From: Streptomyces sp. ADI95-17
GTDB taxonomy: Bacteria; Actinomycetota; Actinomycetes; Streptomycetales; Streptomycetaceae
Assembly: GCF_003846175.1 (NCBI RefSeq)
Contig: NZ_ML123044.1
Span: forward strand, 1-56,692
Length of the DNA: 56,692 nt
Direction: 5' to 3'
The notes below the pieces were generated by a model. The model made no database searches. It was not told the DNA's origin and was given only the letters and a program-made list of their open reading frames with translations. Positions 1 to 10,581 of the stretch are shown here, piece after piece (within the stretch, counting starts at the first letter, position 1; every line of letters starts with the position of its first letter). The translations under genes were made by a program, and so were the position numbers.

Positions 1-157
1 TTCGAATTTGAATTCTGGTGGCCTTTGGAGTGGCCTTGCCTTTCGGCGGATCCGACTTTATCAGAAGTTCTGAGTCGGAATTCCCGCCCCGTGCCGGACG
101 CTCGGCGCACACGAGTGTGCGCGGTGCTTCCCGGTCAGGCGGAGCCGTAAACGTACT

Positions 158-196
158 GGAGCGGGGCGCCCCGATGCAAATCGGGGGCCCCGCTCC
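158..196 (-). terminator. Hairpin terminator after rnj
   Basis: Arms at 158-175 and 180-196 pair over about 17 bp with a single-base bulge and a 4-base loop. It lies 20 bases past the rnj stop codon. There is no U-tract, which is usual in this kind of genome. A second short inverted repeat (105-111 with 116-122) lies further left. I see no gene in positions 1-215. Confidence 0.75.
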
Positions 197-215
197 GGAG
201 TTCGCGCCGTCGGCG

Positions 216-1901
216 TCAGACCTCGACGACGACCGGAAGGATCATCGGGCGCCGGCGGTAGGTGTCGGAGACCCACTTGCCCACCGTGCGACGGACGAGC
301 TGCTGGACCTGGTGCGGCTCCAGCACGCCGTCCTGGGCGGACCTGTTGATCGCTTCCTCGATCTTCGGCACGACGGCGCTGAACGCCGAGTCGTCGATGC
401 CGGAGCCGCGGGCGTGGATGTCCGGTCCGCCCGTGATCTTGCCGGAGGAGCTGTCGACCACGATGAAGACGGAGATGATGCCCTCTTCACCGAGGATCCG
501 GCGGTCCTTGAGCGAGGTCTCGGTGACGTCGCCGACCGACAGGCCGTCGACGTAGACGTAACCCGCCTGGACCTTGCCGACGATCTTGGCCCGGCCGTCG
601 ACGAGGTCGACGACGACGCCGTCCTCGGCGATGACGATGTGGTCCTTGGGCACTCCGGTGAGCGCGCCCAGTTCGGCGTTGGCCCTCAGATGGCGCCATT
701 CGCCGTGGACCGGCATCAGGTTCTTCGGCTTGCAGATGTTGTAGAAGTACAGCAGCTCGCCGGCCGAGGCGTGGCCCGAGACGTGGACCTTGGCGTTGCC
801 CTTGTGGACGACGTTGGCGCCCCAGCGGGTCAGGCCGTTGATCACGCGGTAGACCGCGTTCTCGTTGCCCGGGATCAGGGACGACGCCAGGATCACCGTG
901 TCACCCGGGACGATCCGGATCTGGTGGTCGCGGTTGGCCATCCGGGACAGGGCCGCCATCGGCTCGCCCTGGGATCCGGTGCAGACGAGCACGACCTCGT
1001 CGTCCGGCAGGTCGTCGAGGGTCTTGACGTCGACGACCAGGCCCGCGGGAACCCGCAGGTAGCCGAGGTCGCGGGCGATGCCCATGTTGCGGACCATCGA
1101 GCGGCCGACGAAGGCGACCCTGCGGCCGTACTCGTGTGCCGCGTCGAGGATCTGCTGGATGCGGTGCACGTGGCTGGCGAAGCTCGCCACGATGATGCGC
1201 TTCTGGGCGTTGGCGAAGACCGTGCGCAGGACGTTGGAGATGTCCCGCTCGGGCGGTACGAAGCCGGGGACCTCGGCGTTCGTCGAGTCGGAGAGGAGGA
1301 GGTCGATGCCTTCCTCGCTCAGCCGGGCGAAGGCGTGCAGGTCGGTGAGCCGGCCGTCCAGCGGGAGCTGGTCCATCTTGAAGTCGCCGGTCGCGACGGC
1401 CATGCCCGCGGGGGTGCGGATGGCGACCGCGAGGGCGTCCGGGATGGAGTGGTTGACCGCGATGAACTCGCAGTCGAACACGCCGATGCGCTCGCGCTGG
1501 CCCTCCGCCACTTCGAGGGTGTACGGACGGATGCGGTGCTCCTGGAGCTTCGCCTCGATCAGCGCGAGGGTCAGCTTGGAGCCGATGAGGGGGATGTCCG
1601 GCTTCAGGCGCAGCAGATACGGGACACCACCGATGTGGTCCTCGTGTCCGTGCGTGAGGACGATGCCCTCGATGTCGTCGAGACGGTCCCGGATCGTGGT
1701 GAAGTCCGGCAGGATCAGGTCGATTCCGGGCTGCTCCTCCTCGGGGAAGAGGACTCCGCAGTCGACGATGAGCAGGCGGCCGCCGTACTCGAAGACCGTC
1801 ATGTTGCGGCCGATTTCGCCGAGGCCGCCGAGCGGGGTGACCCGGAGGCCGCCCTTCGGGAGCTTCGGCGGGGTGCCGAGTTCGGGATGCGGATGACTCA
1901 A
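216..1901 (-). CDS. rnj: Ribonuclease J
   Basis: Metallo-beta-lactamase/beta-CASP ribonuclease with endonuclease and 5'-3' exonuclease activity in RNA maturation and decay; cytoplasmic. The HGHEDH zinc motif is at residues 84-89, the beta-CASP region is central, and the RNase J C-terminal domain ends in VVVEV. I place the start at the TTG at 1901 because AAGGAG lies 6 bases upstream; this gives 561 aa, the normal length for the family. An in-frame extension to 1958 has no ribosome binding site. It follows dapA on the same strand (129-base gap), a pairing common in actinobacteria. Confidence 0.97.
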   Translation of the reverse strand: MSHPHPELGTPPKLPKGGLRVTPLGGLGEIGRNMTVFEYGGRLLIVDCGVLFPEEEQPGIDLILPDFTTIRDRLDDIEGIVLTHGHEDHIGGVPYLLRLKPDIPLIGSKLTLALIEAKLQEHRIRPYTLEVAEGQRERIGVFDCEFIAVNHSIPDALAVAIRTPAGMAVATGDFKMDQLPLDGRLTDLHAFARLSEEGIDLLLSDSTNAEVPGFVPPERDISNVLRTVFANAQKRIIVASFASHVHRIQQILDAAHEYGRRVAFVGRSMVRNMGIARDLGYLRVPAGLVVDVKTLDDLPDDEVVLVCTGSQGEPMAALSRMANRDHQIRIVPGDTVILASSLIPGNENAVYRVINGLTRWGANVVHKGNAKVHVSGHASAGELLYFYNICKPKNLMPVHGEWRHLRANAELGALTGVPKDHIVIAEDGVVVDLVDGRAKIVGKVQAGYVYVDGLSVGDVTETSLKDRRILGEEGIISVFIVVDSSSGKITGGPDIHARGSGIDDSAFSAVVPKIEEAINRSAQDGVLEPHQVQQLVRRTVGKWVSDTYRRRPMILPVVVEV

Positions 1902-2030
1902 AAGACTCTCCTTACCACGCACGCCACGTACCGCTTGGGCACGTGGCGCGCATGTCATTCGTGCACTTGCTGTTGTCTGTTTTTTCGCTCTTGCGAGTGT
2001 TCTTCGCGTATTCAGTTGTGAAGTCTGTGA

Positions 2031-2930
2031 TTACAGCTCTACCCCGCCGGCGGCGAGATCGATCTTGAGCTGGGCCGTTTCCTGCTCGGTGAGCTCCACC
2101 AGCGGGAGGCGCAGCGGACCTGCGGGCAGTCCCTGGAGGGCCAGGGCTGCCTTGGTGGTGATCACACCCTGGGTGCGGAACATGCCGGTGAAGACCGGCA
2201 GGAGCTTCTGGTGGATCTCCGTGGCCTTCTGGACGTCGCCGCCTGCATGGGCCTCGACGAGGGCGCGCAGGTCGGGGGTGACGACATGGCCGACGACGGA
2301 GACGAAGCCGATGGCGCCGACCGAGAGCAGCGGCAGGTTGAGCATGTCGTCGCCGGAGTACCAGGCGAGGCCGGAGCGGGCGATGGCCCAGCTGGCGCGG
2401 CCGAGGTCGCCCTTGGCGTCCTTGTTGGCGACGATGCGCGGGTGCTCGGCGAGCCGTACCAGCGTCTCCGTGTCGATCGGCACACCGCTGCGGCCGGGGA
2501 TGTCGTAGAGCATCACCGGCAGGCCGGTGGCGTCCGCGATGGCCGTGAAGTGGCGGAAGAGGCCTTCCTGCGGCGGCTTGTTGTAGTACGGCGTCACCGC
2601 GAGGAGCCCGTGGGCGCCGGAGCGTTCGGCCGTACGGGCGAGCTCGATGCTGTGGCGGGTGTCGTTGGTGCCGATGCCGGCGACGACGTGGGCCCGGTCT
2701 CCCACCGCTTCCAGTACCGCCCTTACGAGCTGGTCTTTCTCCGCGTCGCTGGTGGTCGGGGACTCGCCGGTGGTGCCGTTGACGACCAGGCCGTCATTGC
2801 CTGCGTCCACCAGATGGGCGGCGAGCCGCTGGGCGCCGTCGAGGTCGAGTGCGCCGTCCGCCGTGAAGGGCGTGACCATAGCGGTGAGGACCCGCCCGAA
2901 GGGGGTCTGCGGAGTGGAGATCGGAGCCAT
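2031..2930 (-). CDS. dapA: 4-hydroxy-tetrahydrodipicolinate synthase
   Basis: Condenses pyruvate with aspartate semialdehyde in the diaminopimelate/lysine pathway. It is a TIM-barrel class I aldolase of 299 aa. Visible family marks are GTTGES (substrate-binding threonines), YDIPGRSG (the proton-relay tyrosine) and the Schiff-base lysine in ANKDAKG. The start is the ATG at 2930; an in-frame GTG three codons upstream is possible, and neither has a strong Shine-Dalgarno. dapB lies about 3 kb away in another operon. The name assumes true DapA rather than another member of the DHDPS aldolase superfamily, which the context supports. Confidence 0.93.
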   Translation of the reverse strand: MAPISTPQTPFGRVLTAMVTPFTADGALDLDGAQRLAAHLVDAGNDGLVVNGTTGESPTTSDAEKDQLVRAVLEAVGDRAHVVAGIGTNDTRHSIELARTAERSGAHGLLAVTPYYNKPPQEGLFRHFTAIADATGLPVMLYDIPGRSGVPIDTETLVRLAEHPRIVANKDAKGDLGRASWAIARSGLAWYSGDDMLNLPLLSVGAIGFVSVVGHVVTPDLRALVEAHAGGDVQKATEIHQKLLPVFTGMFRTQGVITTKAALALQGLPAGPLRLPLVELTEQETAQLKIDLAAGGVEL

Positions 2931-2991
2931 GGGTAACACGCTACTCGCTGCTCAGGGCCCAATGTCCCCTCGGGGGGACAAGCGATAGGAG

Positions 2992-3029
2992 CCCGGCACT
3001 GCCTGCTCGGGGGTTCAAGCAGTGCCGGG
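2992..3029 (-). terminator. Hairpin terminator after thyX
   Basis: An exact 11-bp inverted repeat (2992-3002 with 3019-3029) with a 16-base loop, about 50 bases past the thyX stop. It lies between thyX and dapA, so the two genes are probably separate transcription units. Confidence 0.7.
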
Positions 3030-3082
3030 TCCGTTTGATCAGCCTAGATGAACTTCACGAAACGCCGCAATACGGACACCGC

Positions 3083-3820
3083 TTACGGGGCTACTCGGCC
3101 GTTCTTGTTGAAGGCTGCATGGGTGAGCGGCATGAGACGGGCCCAGTGCTCCTCCATCTGCTGGCCGACCATCTCGATCTCGCGCTGCGGGAAGGACGGC
3201 ACCTTCGCCAGTTCGTGCTGGGTGCGCAGGCCGAGGAAGTGCATCAGCGAGCGGGCGTTGCACGTGGCGTACATCGAGGAGAAGAGGCCGACGGGGAGCA
3301 CGGCGCGGGCGACCTCGCGGGCCACTCCGGCGGCGAGCATCTCCTGGTAGGCCTCGTACGCCTGGCGGTAGGAGTCCTCCATGACGCGGCCGGTGAGCTC
3401 CTGCTGGGCCTGGGTGCCCTCGACGAACTCGTACTTGCCGGGGCGGCCCTGCTGGACGAGCTTGCGGGAGGCGTCCGGGACGTAGAAGACCGGCTCCAGC
3501 TCCCGGTAGCGGCCCGATTCCTCGTTGTACGACCAGCCGACGCGGTGGCGCATGAACTCGCGGAACACGAAGATCGGGGCGCTGATGAAGAAGGTCATCG
3601 AGTTGTGCTCGAACGGGCTGCCGTGGCGGTCGCGCATCAGGTAGTTGATGAGTCCCTTGGAGCGCTCGGGGTCCTTGGTGACCTCCTCCAGGGACTGCTC
3701 GCCGGCCGTGGAGACGCGGGCCGCGAACAGGACGTCGGAGTCGCCCGCGGCGTGTTTCACCAGCTCAACGGTCACATCGCTGCGGAAGCTGGGCTTTGCG
3801 GGCTCGGGGGTCTCGGTCAC
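3083..3820 (-). CDS. thyX: Flavin-dependent thymidylate synthase
   Basis: Makes dTMP from dUMP using FAD, NAD(P)H and methylene-tetrahydrofolate. The 245-aa protein carries the ThyX signature RHRVGWSYNEESGRY (RHRx7S) and the conserved C-terminal region with RTQHELAK. It starts at the GTG at 3820, with GGAAGGA 9-10 bases upstream. No thyA is visible in this window. It is divergent from the small membrane-segment gene at 4006, and the 185 bases between them should hold both promoters; I could not pick a clear -10/-35 pair. Confidence 0.96.
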   Translation of the reverse strand: MTETPEPAKPSFRSDVTVELVKHAAGDSDVLFAARVSTAGEQSLEEVTKDPERSKGLINYLMRDRHGSPFEHNSMTFFISAPIFVFREFMRHRVGWSYNEESGRYRELEPVFYVPDASRKLVQQGRPGKYEFVEGTQAQQELTGRVMEDSYRQAYEAYQEMLAAGVAREVARAVLPVGLFSSMYATCNARSLMHFLGLRTQHELAKVPSFPQREIEMVGQQMEEHWARLMPLTHAAFNKNGRVAP

Positions 3821-4005
3821 CGGCGGGGTCCTTCCAGTTGCGTCGCTCGGGCGGCGCCCACTCTACGGGCCGCCACTGACAACCGGGCCGGAAGGGCCGT
3901 CCAGGGATTTCTTCGACGAATTCGGCGATTCGGGGCACCGATCGGGCCCATTGTGCGTCTGACTCAATAGCAGCATCCGTAACAGAGTTCAAGGAGACCT
4001 TCCTC

Positions 4006-4245
4006 ATGTTCCGCCGGCGTGAATCCGTCCCGTTCTCGTTCGTGGCCGAGAGCGACCGATTCCGCAGTAACGTCACTCCCCCGCCCCGGCAGCGCGCCAC
4101 CGTCTCCCAGCTGGCCGGCCGTTCCCTCGTCGGGCTGACCATGGTCGCCGGTCTCGTCGGGGCGCTGATCCTCGGCCTGCCCGCGCTCAGCCCCGCGCAG
4201 AGCCCTTCGCACGCCGAGCAGACCGAGGCCACCCACGGGCGCTGA
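4006..4245 (+). CDS. Small protein with one membrane segment, function unknown
   Basis: A 79-aa protein with a charged N-terminal third, then one hydrophobic stretch (about residues 40-64, rich in Gly, Ala, Leu and Val) ending near ALSPAQS, and a short polar tail. It could be a single-span membrane protein or have a late signal-type segment. The ATG start has AAGGAG 9 bases upstream, so it is very likely translated. No family is recognised. It is followed after 93 bases by the PH-like membrane protein on the same strand. Confidence 0.75.
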   Translation: MFRRRESVPFSFVAESDRFRSNVTPPPRQRATVSQLAGRSLVGLTMVAGLVGALILGLPALSPAQSPSHAEQTEATHGR

Positions 4246-4338
4246 CTCGTACGGGCCCCTGGGGTGGTCTGGTCGGTGATCTCCTCGGTAGCCTCACCGG
4301 GCACAGCAATCGAGCGTGTTTGTGAGTGAGGATCAGTC

Positions 4339-4890
4339 GTGCCCCTGCCCTTCCTGACGGCCGACCGCGCATTTGACGCGAGCGCCGAGGACATCGCGCT
4401 GCCGTTCGACGACCACGACAGCTGGCGGCGCCCGTACCGTCCCGGCCCCTGGCGGGTCGCGGCGGCGGCCGGCCTGCTGCTGCTCGCGTCGTTCGTGCTG
4501 CTCGCGGGAATGATCATCGCGTTCGCCGGGGCGGTGCCGGGTTCGGCAGTGTGCCTGGGCCTCGCCCTCGTGGTCATCCTCTGCGCGCTGCGGCTGCTGC
4601 GGGTCGGTACCTGGGTCAGCAGGCACGGCGTGCGCCGGGTGGGCTTCTTCACGAGCGTCACCGTGCCGTGGAACCGGGTCGCCGCCATCCGCACGGTCCA
4701 GCAGCCCGTGAAGTGGCTCGGGTTCCCCCGCACCGTCCAGGGGCAGGCGCTGATCCTGGTACGCCAGGGGGGCGAGCCGGTTTCGCCGCTGCTCACCGAC
4801 AGCAACGCCGACTTCCTGACCCGGAGCGAGGCGTTCGACCGCGCCGCCGACACGGTGGAGGCATGGGGGGACGAGTACCGGCGGGGCTGA
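4339..4890 (+). CDS. Membrane protein with bacterial PH-like domain
   Basis: A 183-aa protein. Two hydrophobic helices (about residues 41-64 and 68-88) are followed by a soluble domain reading like a bacterial PH domain (SRHGVRRVGFF, TVPWNRVAAI). The GTG start at 4339 has a GTGAGGA-type site about 7 bases upstream. Many such proteins in Streptomyces have no assigned role. It ends just before a bidirectional hairpin shared with the convergent gene. Confidence 0.85.
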   Translation: MPLPFLTADRAFDASAEDIALPFDDHDSWRRPYRPGPWRVAAAAGLLLLASFVLLAGMIIAFAGAVPGSAVCLGLALVVILCALRLLRVGTWVSRHGVRRVGFFTSVTVPWNRVAAIRTVQQPVKWLGFPRTVQGQALILVRQGGEPVSPLLTDSNADFLTRSEAFDRAADTVEAWGDEYRRG

Positions 4891-4908
4891 GCCCCCGGAC
4901 AGCCGGCA

Positions 4909-4953
4909 GGACGCCCGGCCCGGCCCCTTCAGGGGGTGCTGGGCCGGGCGTCC
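4909..4953. terminator. Bidirectional terminator
   Basis: An exact 13-bp inverted repeat (4909-4921 with 4941-4953) between two convergent genes. The loop contains a further CCCC/GGGG pairing. The stop codon of the minus-strand gene (4929-4931) lies inside the loop, so the hairpin forms right at the end of that message. Confidence 0.8.
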
Positions 4954-5387
4954 TTCGTGTGCAGGGCGATCGCGCGCTGCATGGCCTTGCGGGCCCGCGG
5001 GGTGTCCCTGGCGTCCTGGTAGGCGACGGCGAGGCGGAACCAGCAGCGCCAGTCGTCCGGGGTGTCCTCGGTCTCCTCGCGGCGGCGGGCGAACACGGCG
5101 TCGGCCGAGTCGCGGTCGATCCGGCCGGAGGGGGTGCGGACCAGTTCGTCGACCGGCAGGCCGCCCTCCGCGTCGAGCTCCGCGGCCAGCGCGTTCGCCC
5201 GCGACACGAACTGGGTGTTCTTCCAGAGGAACCAGATGCCGATCACCGGCAGGATCAGCACCGCGACCCCGAAGGTGACCGTCAGCAGCGTGCCGTGCCG
5301 GATGAGCAGTACGCCACGGCTGCCGACCAGGGCGAAGTAGAAGACCAGGACGGCAGCGGTGACGAAGTAGGTGATCTTTGCGCGCAT
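4929..5387 (-). CDS. Small membrane protein with TPR-like C-terminus
   Basis: A 152-aa protein. Two hydrophobic helices lie at about residues 5-27 and 33-55; a polar, helical C-terminal half includes WRCWFRLAVAYQDARD followed by RARKAMQRAIALH, which resembles one tetratricopeptide-type helix pair. It starts at the ATG at 5387, 11 bases after the dapB stop, so it is the last gene of the rpsO-pnp-M16-dapB operon. The Shine-Dalgarno is weak, which suggests reinitiation. The function is unknown. Confidence 0.85.
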   Translation of the reverse strand: MRAKITYFVTAAVLVFYFALVGSRGVLLIRHGTLLTVTFGVAVLILPVIGIWFLWKNTQFVSRANALAAELDAEGGLPVDELVRTPSGRIDRDSADAVFARRREETEDTPDDWRCWFRLAVAYQDARDTPRARKAMQRAIALHTKDARPSTP

Positions 5388-5398
5388 GGCAGGCTCAG

Positions 5399-6163
<765 letters not shown>

Positions 6164-6175
6164 TTAACGGTGGGG

Positions 6176-7555
6176 TTAGGAGACCGCTTCTTCGAGGCGG
6201 TCGGCCTGCTTGTCCTTGAGCGGGCCGATGACGGAGAGGGAGGGGCGGTGTCCGAGGACCTCGGCCGCGACCTCGCGCACGTCGTCGGGGGTGACCTGTG
6301 CCATCCGGGCGAGCATGTCGTCGACCGACATCTGGTCGCCCCAGCACAGCTCACTCTTGCCGATGCGGTTCATCAGCGCGCCGGTGTCCTCCAGGCCGAG
6401 GACGGTGGAGCCGGAGAGCTGGCCGATGGCGCGGCCGATCTCCTCGTCGGTCAGTCCCTCGGACGCCACCCGGTCGATCTCGTCCCGGCAGATCTTGAGG
6501 ACGTCGTGGACCTGGCTGGGCCGGCAGCCCGCGTACACGCCGAAGAGTCCGCAGTCGGCGAAGCCCGAGGTGTACGAGTACACGCTGTAGGCGAGGCCGC
6601 GCTTCTCCCGTACCTCCTGGAAGAGGCGTGAGCTCATGCCGCCGCCGAGGGCGGTGCTGAGCACACCCAGTGCCCAGCGGCGATCGTCGGTGCGCGCCAG
6701 GCCGGGTACGCCGAGGACGACGTGGGCCTGCTCGGTCTTGCGGTTCAGCAGCTCGACCCGGCCCGCGGTGCGCAGGGTGCGCGATCCCTCGCGCGGGGCG
6801 ACCGGGACGGCGTCGGTGCGGGACAGGGCGCCCGCCCGCTCGAACGCGCGGCGGACCTGGCGTACGACGGTGGCGTGGTCGATGTTGCCCGCGGCGGCGA
6901 CGACCAGGTGCGTGGGGTCGTAGTGCTTCTTGTAGAAGCGGGCGATCCGGCCGCGGTCGAGCGCGTTGATGGTGTCGACGGTACCGAGGACCGGACGGCC
7001 GAGGGGGGTGTCGCCGAGCATGGTGTGCGCGAACAGGTCGTGCACGCAGTCGCCCGGGTCGTCCTCGGTCATCGCGATCTCTTCGAGGATGACGCCGCGC
7101 TCGGCGTCGACGTCCTCGGTGGTGATCAGCGAGCCGGTCAGCATGTCGCAGACGATGTCGATGGCCAGCGGCAGGTCGGTGTCGAGGACCCGCGCGTAGT
7201 AGCAGGTGTACTCCTTCGCCGTGAAGGCGTTCATCTCGCCGCCGACCGCGTCGATCGCGGCGGAGATGTCCAGGGCGCTGCGCTTGGCGGTGCCCTTGAA
7301 GAGGAGGTGTTCGAGGTAGTGCGTCGCGCCGTTCAGCGTGGGGGTCTCGTCGCGTGATCCGACGTTGGCCCAGATACCGAAGGTGGCGGAGCGTACGGAG
7401 GGCAGGGTCTCGGTGACGACCCGGAGGCCGCCGGGCAGGACGGTGCGGCGGACCGTACCGATGCCGTTGGTGCCCTTGAGAAGCGTTTGGGTACGGGCGA
7501 CGGCCCGCGCCTTCGAGGAGGCGCGGGCCGTCGTCACGGAACTACGGGACGTCAC
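6176..7555 (-). CDS. M16 family zinc metallopeptidase
   Basis: A pitrilysin/processing-peptidase-type protein of 459 aa. The inverted zinc motif is H79-Y-L-E82-H83, with the distal glutamate in ERGVILEEI (about residues 158-159), so the catalytic half looks intact. The second half has the [10 protein letters not shown] substrate-binding region typical of M16B. No signal peptide is visible. The GTG start overlaps the pnp stop (GTGA), which means tight translational coupling. The substrate is not known. Confidence 0.94.
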   Translation of the reverse strand: MTSRSSVTTARASSKARAVARTQTLLKGTNGIGTVRRTVLPGGLRVVTETLPSVRSATFGIWANVGSRDETPTLNGATHYLEHLLFKGTAKRSALDISAAIDAVGGEMNAFTAKEYTCYYARVLDTDLPLAIDIVCDMLTGSLITTEDVDAERGVILEEIAMTEDDPGDCVHDLFAHTMLGDTPLGRPVLGTVDTINALDRGRIARFYKKHYDPTHLVVAAAGNIDHATVVRQVRRAFERAGALSRTDAVPVAPREGSRTLRTAGRVELLNRKTEQAHVVLGVPGLARTDDRRWALGVLSTALGGGMSSRLFQEVREKRGLAYSVYSYTSGFADCGLFGVYAGCRPSQVHDVLKICRDEIDRVASEGLTDEEIGRAIGQLSGSTVLGLEDTGALMNRIGKSELCWGDQMSVDDMLARMAQVTPDDVREVAAEVLGHRPSLSVIGPLKDKQADRLEEAVS

Positions 7556-9765
7556 TTGGCGGCGTCGTCCTTCTTCTCGTCCTCTTCGCCCTCGATGACC
7601 GGGATCAGGGAGAGCTTGCCGCGGGAGTCGATCTCGGCGATCTCGACCTGGACCTTGGTGCCGACACCGAGCACGTCCTCGACGTTCTCCACGCGCTTGC
7701 CACCGGCGAGCTTGCGGATCTGCGAGATGTGCAGCAGGCCGTCCTTGCCGGGCATCAGGGAGACGAAGGCACCGAAGGTGGTGGTCTTGACGACCGTACC
7801 CAGGTAGCGCTCGCCGACCTCCGGCATGGTCGGGTTGGCGATCGAGTTGATCGTGGCGCGGGCGGCCTCGGCGGCCGGTCCGTCGGCGGCACCGATGTAG
7901 ATGGTGCCGTCGTCCTCGATCGTGATGTCGGCGCCGGTGTCCTCCTGGATCTGGTTGATCATCTTGCCCTTGGGGCCGATGACCTCACCGATCTTGTCCA
8001 CCGGGATCTTGACGGTGATGATCCGCGGGGCGTTCGGGGACATCTCGTCCGGGACGTCGATGGCCTCGTTCATCACATCGAGGATGTGGAGGCGGGCGTC
8101 GCGGGCCTGCTTCAGCGCGGCGGCCAGGACCGAGGCGGGGATGCCGTCGAGCTTGGTGTCGAGCTGGAGCGCGGTGACGAACTGCTTCGTACCGGCGACC
8201 TTGAAGTCCATGTCGCCGAAGGCGTCCTCCGCACCGAGGATGTCGGTGAGGGCGACGTAGTGGGTCTTGCCGTCGATCTCCTGGGAGATCAGACCCATGG
8301 CGATACCGGCGACGGCGGCCTTGAGCGGCACACCGGCGTTGAGCAGCGACATGGTGGAGGCGCAGACCGAGCCCATGGACGTCGAGCCGTTGGAGCCCAG
8401 CGCCTCGGAGACCTGGCGGATCGCGTAGGGGAACTCCTCGCGCGTCGGCAGCACCGGCACGATGGCGCGCTCGGCGAGCGCACCGTGGCCGATCTCGCGG
8501 CGCTTGGGCGAGCCCACGCGGCCGGTCTCACCGACGGAGTACGGCGGGAAGTTGTAGTTGTGCATGTAGCGCTTGCGGGTCACCGGGGAGAGGGTGTCCA
8601 GCTGCTGCTCCATGCGGAGCATGTTGAGGGTGGTGACGCCCAGGATCTGGGTCTCGCCACGCTCGAACAGGGCCGAGCCGTGCACCCGCGGGATGGCCTC
8701 GACCTCGGCGGCGAGCGTACGGATGTCCGTGACGCCGCGGCCGTCGATGCGGACCTTGTCCTTGATGACGCGCTCGCGGACCAGCTTCTTGGTCAGCGCG
8801 CGGTACGCGGCGGAGATCTCCTTCTCGCGGCCCTCGAAGGCCGGGAGGAGCTTCTCGGCGGCGATCTCCTTGACGCGGTCCAGCTCGGTCTCGCGGTCCT
8901 GCTTGCCCGCGATGGTGAGCGCCTGGGCCAGCTCGGACGTCACGGCGGCGGCGAGCGCCTCGAAGACGTCGTCCTGGTAGTCCAGGAAGACCGGGAAGTC
9001 GCCGGTGGGCTTGGCGGCCTTGGCGGCGAGGTCCGACTGGGCCTTGCAGAGGGCCTTGATGAAGGGCTTCGCGGCTTCCAGACCGGCGGCGACGACCTCC
9101 TCGGTCGGGGCCTCGGCGCCGTCCTTGACGAGCTGGATGGTCTTCTCGGTGGCCTCGGCCTCGACCATCATGATCGCGACGTCGCCGTCCTCCAGGACGC
9201 GACCGGCGACGACCATGTCGAAGACGGCGTCCTCGAGCTCGGTGTGCGTCGGGAAGGCGACCCACTGGCCCTTGATCAGCGCGACACGGGTGCCGCCGAC
9301 GGGGCCGGAGAAGGGCAGGCCGGCCAGCTGCGTGGAGCAGGAGGCGGCGTTGATCGCGACCACGTCGTACAGGTGGTCGGGGTTGAGCGCCATGATCGTC
9401 TCGACGATCTGGATCTCGTTGCGCAGGCCCTTCTTGAAGGAGGGGCGCAGCGGGCGGTCGATCAGGCGGCAGGTGAGGATCGCGTCCTCGGAGGGCCGGC
9501 CCTCACGACGGAAGAAGGAGCCGGGGATCTTGCCGGCGGCGTACTGCCGCTCCTCGACGTCCACCGTGAGGGGGAAGAAGTCGAGCTGGTCCTTGGGCTT
9601 CTTGGAAGCGGTGGTGGCCGACAGCACCATGGTGTCGTCGTCCAGGTACGCCACGGCGGAGCCGGCGGCCTGCTTGGCCAGGCGGCCCGTCTCGAAGCGG
9701 ATGGTGCGGGTGCCGAAGGTTCCGTTGTCGATAACGGCCTCGGCGTAGTGGGTCTCGTTCTCCAC
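7552..9765 (-). CDS. pnp: Polynucleotide phosphorylase / guanosine pentaphosphate synthetase
   Basis: 3'-5' phosphorolytic exoribonuclease and RNA polymerase; in Streptomyces the same protein was studied as GpsI. The 737-aa protein has RNase PH 1, a helical domain, RNase PH 2, a KH domain ([16 protein letters not shown]) and an S1 domain ([19 protein letters not shown]). The start is the GTG at 9765 followed by [13 protein letters not shown], with GGAGA 9 bases upstream; the frame stays open to 9870, but that part is not conserved-looking. It is co-transcribed with rpsO through the hairpin at 10054-10092. Confidence 0.97.
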   Translation of the reverse strand: MENETHYAEAVIDNGTFGTRTIRFETGRLAKQAAGSAVAYLDDDTMVLSATTASKKPKDQLDFFPLTVDVEERQYAAGKIPGSFFRREGRPSEDAILTCRLIDRPLRPSFKKGLRNEIQIVETIMALNPDHLYDVVAINAASCSTQLAGLPFSGPVGGTRVALIKGQWVAFPTHTELEDAVFDMVVAGRVLEDGDVAIMMVEAEATEKTIQLVKDGAEAPTEEVVAAGLEAAKPFIKALCKAQSDLAAKAAKPTGDFPVFLDYQDDVFEALAAAVTSELAQALTIAGKQDRETELDRVKEIAAEKLLPAFEGREKEISAAYRALTKKLVRERVIKDKVRIDGRGVTDIRTLAAEVEAIPRVHGSALFERGETQILGVTTLNMLRMEQQLDTLSPVTRKRYMHNYNFPPYSVGETGRVGSPKRREIGHGALAERAIVPVLPTREEFPYAIRQVSEALGSNGSTSMGSVCASTMSLLNAGVPLKAAVAGIAMGLISQEIDGKTHYVALTDILGAEDAFGDMDFKVAGTKQFVTALQLDTKLDGIPASVLAAALKQARDARLHILDVMNEAIDVPDEMSPNAPRIITVKIPVDKIGEVIGPKGKMINQIQEDTGADITIEDDGTIYIGAADGPAAEAARATINSIANPTMPEVGERYLGTVVKTTTFGAFVSLMPGKDGLLHISQIRKLAGGKRVENVEDVLGVGTKVQVEIAEIDSRGKLSLIPVIEGEEDEKKDDAAK

Positions 9766-10101
9766 TAGCGTTTTCTCCGATACATATCGTCTTCTCGCCC
9801 CCACGCCCGTGTGGCGGGGGACGGTAGCGGAGAAGCCCTCCATCGGCGGGCCGGTCTTCGATCGAAGCACCCGGGTCGATGAGTCCGGGGGCCACTACCG
9901 AGGACCGGCGGCGGGGAGGTCTGCTTCTCGCTCGTCCGTTGGTCGTTCTCCGACCAGGTTACTGAGATTCGGTTCTGCTTGGCATTTCCGGCCGTGCGGG
10001 CGGACCCGTCACGTCCGGTTCCTGCCCGCGTACGCACAATCGTACGTACAGCAAAGGGAGCGGCCCCCCTCAGTGGTGGGAACCGCTCCCTTCACGGCGA
10101 A
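9766..10101 (-). promoter_or_regulatory. rpsO-pnp intergenic leader
   Basis: This 336-base stretch has no gene. It holds the rpsO hairpin at its right end and the pnp 5' leader. In Streptomyces the rpsO-pnp spacer is known to carry a pnp promoter and a hairpin cleaved by RNase III, so pnp levels are set both by readthrough and by new initiation. I see the hairpin directly; the promoter could not be placed by eye. A short GTAC-containing inverted repeat lies near 10029-10048. Confidence 0.6.
10054..10092 (-). terminator. rpsO-pnp intergenic hairpin (partial terminator)
   Basis: An exact 10-bp inverted repeat (10054-10063 with 10083-10092) with a loop that can pair further. It lies 10 bases past the rpsO stop and is followed on the minus strand by a short U-run. 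Because pnp lies downstream without a clear break, it is probably an attenuator or RNase III site rather than a full stop. Confidence 0.75.
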
Positions 10102-10392
10102 CTACTTGGCGCCGCCGGCCGCACCGCGGCGGATGCCGAGGCGGTCGACCAGGGCACGGAAGCGCTGGATGTCCTTCTTGGCCAGGTACTGAAGGAGGCG
10201 GCGACGCTGGCCGACCAGGATCAGCAGACCACGACGGGAGTGGTGGTCGTGCTTGTGCGTCTTGAGGTGCTCCGTCAGGTCCGAGATCCGGCGGGAGAGC
10301 ATGGCGACCTGGACCTCGGGGGATCCGGTGTCACCCTCCTTCTGGGCGAACTCGGACATGATCTGCTTCTTCGTAGCGGCGTCGAGCGGCAC
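10102..10392 (-). CDS. rpsO: 30S ribosomal protein S15
   Basis: Primary 16S rRNA-binding protein of the small subunit. The 96-aa protein shows the S15 features [30 protein letters not shown] and [10 protein letters not shown]. The start is the GTG at 10392 ([10 protein letters not shown]) with GAGGAG 7 bases upstream. It heads the operon with pnp, the M16 peptidase and dapB. Confidence 0.97.
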   Translation of the reverse strand: MPLDAATKKQIMSEFAQKEGDTGSPEVQVAMLSRRISDLTEHLKTHKHDHHSRRGLLILVGQRRRLLQYLAKKDIQRFRALVDRLGIRRGAAGGAK

Positions 10393-10581
10393 GCGTACTC
10401 CTCTTGATGTTCGATGCGCCCCACGAGTGCCCCTGGTCTTGATCGCAGGGGAGCTTCCATGACTCGGAGGCGAAGGTCCGATGAGCGCAGATCCCAGGAT
10501 GATCCGGGAGCGCGTACACAAACGGCCGTCACACAGCGTACCAGTCCTGCGCAGCCGGTTCGGCCGGGCGGGTGCGCGGGG

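Noticed and set aside
18..2021. A 667-residue open frame on plus
   Set aside because: Antisense to rnj; Asp/Val/Arg-rich shadow composition.
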